Positions 42,301 through 54,300 of a stretch of 64,000 nt of DNA are shown one piece after another (the stretch's first letter is position 1; every line of letters begins with the position of its first letter). Source of the stretch: Rhynochetos jubatus. Its lineage: Eukaryota; Chordata; Aves; Eurypygiformes; Rhynochetidae. The position numbers were made by a program, and so were the translations under genes. The stretch is taken from contig CM050690.1 of NCBI GenBank assembly GCA_027574665.1, positions 38,664,665-38,728,664 on the forward strand, in the 5' to 3' direction. The notes beneath the pieces were generated by a model. It was not told the DNA's origin, searched no databases, and saw only the letters and a list, made by a program, of their open reading frames with translations.

Positions 42301-45300
42301 AAGAGAACAAATGTGTAGTAAATCCCATAATGAGCTGAGATAATAGACTGAGTAACTCTCACACCCAGTGTTTACAGGATTGGATCCAATCTATAACTCA
42401 GTGATCTTACACCTCTGAAAACTTGTCCTGGTAAAGTTGATTTTTTTTAATATATATATGTGGTTTATACATACAGTGATTCAAGAAACCATTAATGGAA
42501 AATTCTGCTGCAACATTCTCTTGATATACATTTTTCTATGAGCAGATGTCTTCAGATAATAAAATATTACACTTCACAAAAGTCTGCCTCAGTCCACAGA
42601 AACTAGAGAGGAAGGATAATGAACACAAATCCAAGAGCTCTGGGATTTTGCATATTTCTCTCTGTAATTGCTGGTTCTAAATTGCAGACAAAAAACCCCA
42701 AAAAGCCTCTTTGCTCTACAATATATCACTATCTTTACAGTTGAGCAATCCAAATTCATGCTTTGACAAACTTAAAAACTTTGTTCTGGAATCTGTATTT
42801 AATACCCAAGGGATTAACTACAATACATTACCTTTTCTGGTTTTCCAAATACTATCTGACATTATTAAATAGAATAAAACCCTTTATAAAGCAAAATTTC
42901 CCCACATTTTTTACTAATTGACTAGTCTCCCTCCCTCTCTTTCCCAAGGTTATTGTCTACCATCTGTAGAGGAAGTCATCACCCCATCCCTTGCCTAGAC
43001 AGAGGATTGGCTTTACTGTAAATCTTTCAAAGCAAAAAATCAATAAAAGTGGCTAAGAATTTAAAGTAGTATTTATACTTTCATAACCAGGAGCGCTTAA
43101 ATGCAAGTTTAACAGTGTCTTGCCTTCCTGACTGTTTATTCCAAACTTAAAGCATCTTCTGAGCTGGCACCATCCCTCTCTTTCTTTTAGACCTTTGAAG
43201 ATAAGTTGGGCAGTGTTCTAGCCTTTGTCATGTGCTGGTTTGGCTGGGATAGCGAATTTTCTTCATAGGATCCTGTATGGGATCAAGCTTTGGATTTATG
43301 CTGGAAACAGTGTTGGTGATGCAGGGAAGTCAATGCTGCTGAGCAGTGTTCAGACAGCATCAAGGCCTTCTCTGCTTCTCACCCCACCAGTGAGGAGGCT
43401 GGGGGTGCGCATAAAGTTGGGAGGGGACACAGTCGGGAGAGCTGACCCCAACTGACCAAAGGGACATTCCATACCATATGACATCATGCTCAGCACATAA
43501 AGCTGGGGGAAGAAGGAGGAAGGAAGGGTTATGGCATTTGTCTTCCCAAGCAACTGTTACTTGTGATGGAGCCCTGCTCTCCTGCAATGGCTGAACACCT
43601 GCCTGCCAATGGGAAGTGGTGAATGGATTCCTTGTTCTGCTTTGCTTGCATGCACGACTTTTGCTTTACCTATTAAACTGTTTTATCTCAATCCACTTTC
43701 CTGATTTTCTCCCCCATCCCACCAGGGGGAGTGGGAAAGTGGCTGGGGTGGGGCTCAGATGCCCACTGGTGTTAAAAAAATGTGTACATGTTGTGCTTTA
43801 AGTTATCTTCTACATAGAAACTGAATGGCAGATGGGCAGAATAGAAATAAGGTATCAGAGATACAGATGAGGCAGGATCTGTCAAACTAAAACTTCCTAC
43901 AAAGCACAAATATTTTGAAAAGAAAATTCAATCCTCCAGTTACACACATATAATAACCAGTTTTCTAACCAAAAGCTGTAGGAGCAAGAATTCTTCCCTT
44001 AGATGAATTAGAAGTTTTTATACACAAAGTAAATTGCAAATTCATTAAACATCCTTCCAACATATCTCAAGACTTAGATTTATGCCAACAGAAGACTGGA
44101 AATCTGTATAGATGGTCTTACAGATATCTAGGCTGCAACTGCAGGCTTCAAGTCAATGTGTAATAAAATACATCAACCATTTTTAAGGATTTTAGAGATA
44201 ACTGAGTTGTTCATCTAGCTGTGCATACCTTATAGCGTAACTCAGCATACAAGGTGGCAGTGAAAATAGCTCATCTGAACATACAAAGATTTAAATGACA
44301 AATTTAGCTTTACATCTCAATTATTACTTTTTTTTTCCCCAAAAAAGCTGAATCCATCATAAACATTACTATTGCCTTAAAACTAAGGGTAGAACAGAGA
44401 GACCACAGAGTCACCCACCAAGATTTGGTTTTATATCATATTCTCCAGTGCACTGACTAAGCATGAACTTTTCCAACTAGAATTCCAAACCAACACTCTC
44501 CCCAGCCAATATAACAAGCTTATGTCAGCAGACCAAAGTAGCCAAGAGTTGTAGAGAGTTGGAGATAATTTTGATCTATTTCTAAATTACCAATAACTGT
44601 ATAAGTCGCACGAACTTTGCAACAAGTCAGGGTAGGTTATGAGATGGTCACCACTCCTCCTGTTTAAGTGGCCATAAATCTCACTTTCATCAGAAGAGTG
44701 GTGGTTCTTTGCAAGTTGCTCTGAAGTTATCACTCTGCTTTTCTCTCATCATAAACTTAACTATCCAGAATAAACATTCCCATAGAAGAAAGAATAAAAT
44801 ACAATGAGAATTAAGATACTTCTGAGAGTAGCCATCGAGAAGCTATGTACCTCTCAGGTCTTAGATTCTCTCAGATTTTTTCTTGTATGACAATAAGAAA
44901 GAACCTTTTAAACCCCAAACTCCTTTCAGACCTATTCATGTGTCTACACGATGGAAGTCAAAAGAGTGAGTCCACATACAACCCACATCACAGCACCACC
45001 CTAGCACAGGGCTTTAATATAATCTGGAGAAGGTAGATCCTCAGTAATTCTCTGAACTACCTTTTCTTCCCTGTTTAAAAGTTGTCTTTCAGTTTCTTGG
45101 ATTTTCCTCCTCCCCACCAGGCTTTATTCTCATCACAGCTCAACTGCTATTTCAGACATGCCTAGCAATTGGGATCTTTCTCCCTGACCCCACTCTGTGA
45201 CAGTATCCCTGAATTTAAGCCATCATGTGCCTTAATCATAACATTCCTCCTATGTGAAGGACATTTAGGTTATTTGGCCACACTTTCAAGATCATCATCA

Positions 45301-48300
45301 CAATATTTTATAAATCCTGCATCATAAGGAATATTCCTTGTTATCACAATACTCTTTAAAATAGAGGAGGAATTCCCTGCAGGCAGGGGAAGCGAGTAAT
45401 TCCAAACACTCCAGTACATGGCAGAGTTTGATTAACATCAACTCTGGTCCCAGTCAAAATTCAGTAATAAGATGCCTGCATTAACACTGAGAAACAGAAA
45501 AATTAAACCTTGACTCAAAACATGAGTTTGCATTTGCTGCCCTGCCTCTCCTTCCCACGCCCCGACTGTAATGATTTGTTTATACTATCACAATGCAGCT
45601 GTATTCCCCACTTTACCCATGACAAAGGGGCAACAGCTCTGCCTAAGAGAAAGTTACATTCATTAGGACGCAGGAAGAAAACTAAAATTAACTTCCTGAT
45701 TAAATTAAACAGAACCCAAAAGAAGACTTGAGTACTAAAGGCTCAACATCCTCCAAGCGAGAACCTGGTTTGGTAAAATGGAAAAAAAAAAAATCCCCTT
45801 GAAGCTGGGAGACTTGATAGATGGAAGCAGTTTTATATCTGGGCACTTGTGGTACCTTGAGTGTTAAATAAGTTACCTGATTTACTCTTACCTAAACCTT
45901 TGAATGATACAAAGTAAATTGTAGGGTGATCAGCAAGCAAGGGACACTCTGTACCTTCAGGGGCGCTATCATTAACACTAACACAGCAACCTGCACTACC
46001 GACACTGATCAGGGAGATCAGGCGTGCTCCTCCACTGCGGTACATACGTTCCCATACAACTGTTAACACAGTGTGTCAATGGAGAAGAAATGTCTTTCGA
46101 TAATACTACCCAGAGGGTTTTGTATGCAGCAGCATGGTTGGAAGACTCTCAACTCTGAGGTTAGGAGGGTTTTGTTAATTCTTTAAATCACACCCATCCC
46201 TAAACAAATGTTGCCATTGGTTTAGCCTGTGATGGACAAAAAGGCTATGTAAAACACTGGGAGAGATACCGTGCCATTACAACTATCGAACTACTTACTT
46301 AAGTTCCTTCCCTCTGATCTCTCCCCACAATGCCTCTTCCTTTTGCCAAAGGCAGGGTCTTATGCTACTCCATCTGGTCTTAAGCTAATTCTCTATTCAG
46401 TAGGCTACTTCCTGCATTTTTATCAGTTGTAGCTGTACTGGATGAGGCATACGGCAATCAGACTGAATGGCATTCAAAATATTTTATAAACAAAATAAAT
46501 TATACTCACGATCCTTAATTCATAAAAATCATTCAAACCTTTTAAAGTCTGTCTGCCCAGGTCTAGCCTTCATCAGCCGTGAAGTTCATTCCAAGTCCTG
46601 CATCTGCATTAATTTTCTGGATTACAAAGTTTATTCTACACTACACAGGTATTAAATGGAAGTTCTACAATTACATTTACAATAACATCTAGTAAACAGA
46701 TGCTAAATTCTGTTAAAAAAATTCTCAGGAAAAGATTAAGCATGTGCTACTATAAGGCCAGTTACTTATTTCCTTGAAGGTAGCATCCTTTAAAGCATAC
46801 TTGCTTTGAACTGCATATTCAAATTATAAGATTAGGAAAAAAAAACCCCAAATGTCCTAGTACAGCAAAGCTGCTCCCCTGCCTACCTCCCTCATGTAAC
46901 AGATAAACAACGCTGGGACTAATTTCAACACCAACTTTATGTTAAATCTTCATCAAGGGCTTAACAGTTCCAAAACACTGGTATGACAACTCATTAGCTC
47001 CCAATAGGTAGGAAGCAGGTCTGGAGAGGAAGAGGCACGCTGCCTGGCAACACTGCCTTCGGCATCCCCACACTCCCAGAACATGCAGCAGTTAAGTCAA
47101 GCCTGTCATTAGCAACCTGGAGAAAAGTTTCAAGATTAAGTTTTTTTTTTTTAATTAATTTTCATCTCAAAAATGATGTCAAGGTACATCAATAACCCTA
47201 CTTTTTAAAGGTTAAACATGAGACATATGCTTTTATTTAATAAATAGGTCTGAGAACCAATATCACTCTCTGCAATTTGGTGGTCTGATTTCTTTTTTGT
47301 GAGCTACAGGACAGTTATTCTTCAAAAGTACAAGCTAAGGGAGGAAGGTAATCCTCCTCTTCTGTTCCTTCACATTTCCTTTTATTTTACTGAAGATAAA
47401 TTCTCCCCATGCAGCCCTCGTGTCAGAAGAAAGAATAAGAGACAGCCAGAAAACAGTACAAGTCATGTTCTAAAGGAAAACCTCATTTAAAAAAAATAAA
47501 ATCCCGAACATATTGACACATCCTGTCCCCATTTTCAATTCTAAATGTAGGATAACACTTTACATTATTCCCATTACATTTTTCATGGACAGTTCTTTTG
47601 GTCAATTTTAACACAAAGAGATCATTCCAGCTACCCCCCCACCCCAAAAAGCCAACCAAAAGGCAGGAAATAAATGCCACTGCAAAGTTCCTTGTTATAT
47701 TTCTGGCAAATGTTGGCTGAATTTCAGAAAAGAAGTAGCATCAATCAAGTTCTCCAGTAAGCAAGGCAGTGAAATGAGCAGGTTTTCAGAATCCTTCAGT
47801 ACTCTGGCATTTCTTGCTCCAGTGAACAAGACAAAAGTACCAAAGAATTCACAGAAATGAAGGAACATTCTGAACAAATGTTCAGATCAAGTGCACCAAT
47901 GAAGATGAGTTTCTGTTTATAAAAGCTATCAGACAAACTGATCTCAAAAATCAGAAGCATTTTTTAGGTAACATAAGCTAGGTCTTCAAAAGTCTCATGT
48001 ACTCCTGGAGGATCCTAACCAATAAGCTGCAACCACGAAGAACCTGTCCACAAGATCTGACTGTGATTGTTTTCCCCCCTGCAACTACTCTCCGAAGTTC
48101 ACATCACCAGACACAGAACAATTCCATCAGGCACCACCTGAACGAGCTAAATCCAGTCCAACATATCCATAAACATGTTTCCTACCCAAAAAAAATGCAT
48201 TTTACTTTCATTTACTTGTTTTTCAAGGCACTCCCAGCCTCCAAAGAACACAAAATAATGCATCTTTAGATGGATTTCCCAGAAGGGTGTCATTTACCAC

Positions 48301-51300
48301 TAAAATATTTCATTCCAGCAGTTGAAAGACCATAAAAGAACGGATGTCCTCTAGAGCCTCATAATCCTCTAATAATGGTAATAGATCTTGTGCTACTATT
48401 CACCAGTGACCTCTCAGTCAGACGATTTAATTTCTTCCCCTTGCAGCACAGCTGGTTTCACACAGGCTGTAATAACAGTTTTTGCACAACAAGAAAATTC
48501 ATCCGATTAGAAGGACTATATTAAGGCTTTCATGAACCGCATGTGTCGGCGCAGCCTCCGCAGTGATCTGATTTAAGACAGCCTAAAAGCCCATCTACTA
48601 CTCTTCATTCGTCAGCCTTTTTAAAAAATTTCTGGATTTTCTTCCACAGTGTTTCAGACCATTACTCCAAAATGCCTCAGCTAAAACCAGATCTAATCTT
48701 GCACCATAAAAAGGCTTTCACTCAGTGGGGAAGGAGGAGGTACATACACAAAGTCCTCTGTAGGATCTCTTCATGCAAAGAGTAAGAAAAAACAAAAATA
48801 AAGCATAACCAGAACAGTGTCTGAGAATCAGTTACAGTAATTATTTTTAAAGCACCAGCAATGTTTTTTAAATGCTCTGTTAATTTACTGCAGAGACAAC
48901 AGATTCCTTATAAAACCAACTGTGGAAATGGGAGATCCTGCTTGTGAACCCCCCTTGAGAAGCTGTAATAAACATGGAAGCAATGAGGATCCCATCCATT
49001 CTCAATGCATATTCTCTCTTTCTGAGACTGTTTTGTTTTGAAATGCAGTTCTTCAACTGAGGTTCTGCATGGCTGTCACTTGTGCTTTTTTAATCCAATA
49101 TCCAATATCCTTAAACAGGACAAGAAAAAAGCAGCACACGATTCTTTTTATGCTGTGACCCTCACCGTGACTTCTCGGCACTTCCGTATATTCTGCTGTA
49201 GTACAGGTAGTCCACAGGTAGCCACAACTTTGGCTGTAAAGTTGACAATTTGCATTTTACCATGTAGACATGTTATTTACCTTTTGCAAGGCTAAGCTCT
49301 GAGGTCTACCAGCCCAAGTTTCCTTATATTTGAACATGAATCAAAGACAAGGAATACAGCATGTGCCTGTATTTGCTTGGTTAGACCTTTCTTTCATTAC
49401 AGATAACCTGATTTTAAATGGAGTGTCCAAGTGCTGCAAACACCAAAGGAACAGTTTCAAGTTAATACAGACAACAGTTTAAAAATAAGCTTGGAATTAA
49501 CATCCATATTTTGTTCTCTTCTTTCCACACCCAACCTCTGACTTCCTTCTTCGAAACAGCCTTCTAATTACTACGTCACAATCCATCTTCCACTGTGTCC
49601 TTCAGAAAGTGCCCTATGAGACTGAAGACTCAAAATGTTCAGGTTTGTTGTGATGAGCTTTCCACTTTCTTAACTTAAAGGACATTCTGATCACTGTTTT
49701 ACCACTTACTTTCCTTATGTTTTATAAAGCACCATTTATTTATGTGAAACTGAATAAACCAGAGAACAAAATAAAGTGATTCCCAAAGTTTAACTCTGCC
49801 ATCAACACGTTTGTGCATGTTGCCATCACACTGTCTATTAAGTTTATTGAAGTCATCAGGTATTTCCCCATCCGTGAGCTTCAATGCTTTCTCCCTCTTA
49901 ACTGCAAGAGAAAGACAAGTCCTAGGTAATTCTTCCTGCCTGAGAAAGAGCATGGCACCTACAAGAAACAGTGTGATAATCTTTCAGTGCAGTGCCACAT
50001 TACAATAACCTCTGTGGACCCAGACTCAGAACTAAAATAACTTGTCAGAGTCAAGACAGATGCCAGGTGATCCCAGGCTCAACTGAGCCTAACAGTAACT
50101 CCCAGTCTTAAAGCATTAAGATGTTTCAGAATAAAAAAAATGTGATTCAAAAGACAGCAACGCATTATATATTGCTAACTGGAGAATATTCAGGTGTCCT
50201 TGGTTGCATTTAACTAAGGACCAAGAAGGGAAGTATCACCCCAATTAAGCACAGAATTCTTGTCATGCAAAATTTTCAAATGTTACCCAGCAGAACACTT
50301 GCTGTATTACTAATTATACTAATTGCTTTATGTGATACTACTAGCAAGACACCTGAATACTTTGCATATTTTGTAGAAAAGTATTTTCAAGCCCACAGTA
50401 ATTTGAAAGACTAAATTCTCGCCATTTGCCGTCCCTATAAATTAACGAAACGTGAGCCAGCTAGATGACACCAACAAATTACAGTTTGAGTTCTGCGTTT
50501 TAATCAACAGTTTCTAATTCACATGGACTTCTGCTAGTCATTAAGGAACCACAAAATATGATGCAACATTCCCGTTGCACTTGAACACAAGCCTTTTTTC
50601 CCTGATGCCAGAGAGGAGTTTTTCACCAGCCCAAAGGTCTGAAGTCTTCAGACCACCACAGTTAGCTCAGGAGGCTGTGCCCACTATTCTTATTCAAAGT
50701 ATTGGTGAACAAAAGCTTTGGCATAAAATAAGCAGAACAGACAACTTGAGTAAGCACACTCACATCATGCTAATCATCAACTTCGGTTAAATTCCTCTCC
50801 CTGCATCTGTGTAAAGCTTCTGTAACATTTAAATGTGTCTCTAAAACTGGTCATTTAAAGTCAGCGGAACCATTACAGATAACCCCAATGAAATTCGGGT
50901 AAGAATCCCTCCCCAGAGTCAAAGTTCAGGCCCATTCTGCTCAGGTGCTGTATTACTTCAGTAATTTGTTTTCAGCAAATTACTACTTTTTTAGTGACTA
51001 CCAAATTGCATTTTTAACAACTTTATAAAATAGTTAATAAACAAAGCATTATGCCTTTCCTCTTTCTGTTATTTGCCACTGATTCATCATACAAATCAAG
51101 GACTGACTGCAGCAAACCAAGTCAGTGAGAGTCTGCAGACAAAAATAGGAAACCCACAGTGAAAAGCCTGGAGTTAACCTCGGTGTTTTTCACTCGGCTA
51201 GCTAGTCACAAGAAGAAAGCTGCCTTACTTGCAGCAGTCTGGATCACAACTGAAGAAAAGTTTCGCAGGATAGGGCAGATGTACGTCTATTGCAGGTGTC

Positions 51301-54300
51301 CCAACATGTAGCCTTAACCTAATCACCCTCCAGGAAATGGGTAGTTAAGTCATTTACAAAGCCTAGGGGCCATATCCCTGGTTACAGACTATTTAACAGC
51401 CCTTTCAAACTAGGCATAGTTGGGGTGTATTACTCATACTAGTTATGAATGCTGGCTTAGGAAAAGAGACTTTGAAGAAGGAAACTAAGTTAAAGAAGAG
51501 AGGCACAGTTGGTTCTGTATCAGCTCAGCTTTGGTTTTACACACAAGAGCAATTAATTCTGTTTACTCCTACCCTTTGAACACAATTAGGCACTTCCCAC
51601 TTAAAAGTGAGAAAATGGAGTTTTAATAACTACCTTAACAAAAAAAAAATTCTAGGTCAAGAAAGCATCTACAAGCTCCCTGAAGCTTTGTGTTTTCCCT
51701 CAAAAACCTGTCTCTTGCAGTTACAAGATAAGACACCTGGAAGACTGATTTCTGACTGATGGCTTAGGATCACATTATCACGGTCAGATTACAATTTTAC
51801 CTCTAAGTTTTACATTCTTCCCCTTGCCACTGATTAGTTCCACACCCTCCTGTTCAACTGGAGCTCTAAATGGCATGTAAGAAATAAAGTGTGTTACTTT
51901 CCAGCAATACCTTCCTATGCTTAGCATGTGTACTTATTAAAGGATTCCTTTTGATTTCCTGAATACAGATTGATTACTTTTATTCTACCATCTTTCCAAC
52001 TTAAATAATACAGTCAGTATTTCATGCCCCTAAAGCTTTGTACTCAGCACAAGTAACCTTTTTAGCATGGGCTTAAATAGCATATGGTACAGTCACTTCC
52101 TAGGGGAGTCGGTCAAAATAAAGTCTTAGCTGGCAACATACTTCATAGAGTGCTGCCCTCAAATCCATTATAGTGCATACAACCCAAACCCCAGACCCTT
52201 CATGATGATAAACTCGTGAATGAACACTTAACAGAAACTGTGGCATTCAGTGATGCAGAAAACCTTTTTCTAGCTGTGAATTGGATGACCAAGATAACCG
52301 TATATCCAGAGTTCAGAAGACTAGGCTGCATATTTAGAAACAATATTCAAGTCTATGGTTTCCTTTAGCATTCAACAACAGAAAAGTGGTTTTTTAAAAA
52401 ATATTCTATCTTAAGAAGCATAAGGCCACCTGTTAAGAAAGGTTTAAAAAAAATGCTCCAGGCTTCCACTTCTTTCAAAACAATTTACTAACAACTTACT
52501 GAATGAACTTCACCATTACAAAAACTATAGAGCATGCCATTGTTTCTGGTGACCAGCAGCAATACCACCACCATTCAGTAAACAGCTCTCCTAGCACGGG
52601 TTGTTTGCAGATTTACCATGTCAAGAAAAGCAACCTAGGAACTCTTAGTGCAACATCTCCCATGGGGACAGGCTGAGAGAGTTGGGCTTGTTCAGCCTAG
52701 AGAAGAGAAGGCTTCAGGGAGACCTTACAGCACCTTCCAGTACTTAAACAGAGCTCGTAAGAAAGATGGGGACAGACTTTTTAGTAGGGCCTGTAGTGAT
52801 AGGACAAGTGGTAGTGGTTTTAAACTAAAGGAGGGCAGATTCACACTCAATAAGAAATTTTTTATAGGACAAGGGTGGCCAAACACTGAAACAGGTTGTC
52901 CAGAGAGGTGGTTGATGCGCCATCCCTTGAACCATTCAAGGTCAGGCTGGACAGAGCTCTGAGCAACCTGATCGAAAGGAAGATGTTCCGGCCCATGGCA
53001 GGGGGACTGGACTAGATGACCTTTAAAGGTCTCTTCCAATCCAAACTATTTTACAACTCTTCCAGGGAAGAAAAAAAAAAATGTGAAAAACACAACAAAG
53101 CTATGCTAGAGATGACACAATGCAAAATCCTTCTAAGGCCAAAGAAACCTTCTCTTTTTTATTCCTCCCTCCAAAGGACTGTACGTGTCTATTTCCTCAA
53201 GCTGTAGTGAGAAACACACCAAGTAAATTATGTTTGGAGATGACACACTTCTTCAGAACTGGGCTACAGTTGGTTTGGCTAAGATGTAAATAATACATTG
53301 CACTCCTTTTCAGAGCAGTGATCTTACAGTTCATGTAAACTAACAGATTCTACGTGTTCTTCCATGCGCATGTAACACTCAGAGTCCTGATAAATAATTG
53401 CAGGGTTTTGCTGCACGATTTTCTCCAGACTGAAAACTGAACTTTCCAATCTGTGACTGGACTGTGTGTGAACAGAAGTCAGAATTACTTTTTCCACATA
53501 CCATTCCAAAACCAAATCCTTACCTTTAATAGAGAGGTTAACAAATTTCAAAGTGTTTAAAGACAGAAAACAAAAAAACCTGGAACTAGCATCATTTAAG
53601 CCTAGGAATATAAAACACTTAACCCCCACAAAACCTTATTACAATGCAGAAGTATGACTGAATACAATGCTAGAAAGACAATAAAGTTAGGATTCAAGAA
53701 GTTCAGTCAAACTGAGAAAAAGTTTAAAGAAATCACATGTTCCCAAACCTGCATCCGAGTGCATTATGAAACATATCCATACGAGAAAACAACAGAACAA
53801 AAGGTCAGCCTGAAAGAGATTTACGAAAAGGCATAAAAGGTTAACAGCAGGCAAGCTGCAATAGATGAAGCTGTCACCTGTTTTAAAAACTTCTCTGGAT
53901 TAAGACTGTTATCTCCAAAAGCTCTGTGTAACAGGTCTGGTTGAGCACAGCATTTCAGTATGTGTTCAACAGCAAGTACATCCTGGACTGCTTCCCTGGA
54001 TCAGAACTACAGTGCTCAGCACCATAAGCCAAACACACGTGCTGTAAGCTCTGTTTCCAACTCTCATGCTGCAGAGTACGACAACACTTTGAGACAGAAA
54101 GCAATTAAAAAAAACCTGAAGCAAATACAGCTTTCTTTATGGCACATCTGACATTTCAAGCAACCCTTCTTCCCTTCCGACTTTTTTTTTTTATTTTACA
54201 AGTAAGATATGATTGTTCCTGTATGACGTCTCCTGCATTACCTACTACTGTTTCTAGAAAGTCCCACTTGTCTTTCCAGGTTATGTAGGTAAGTATAAAA

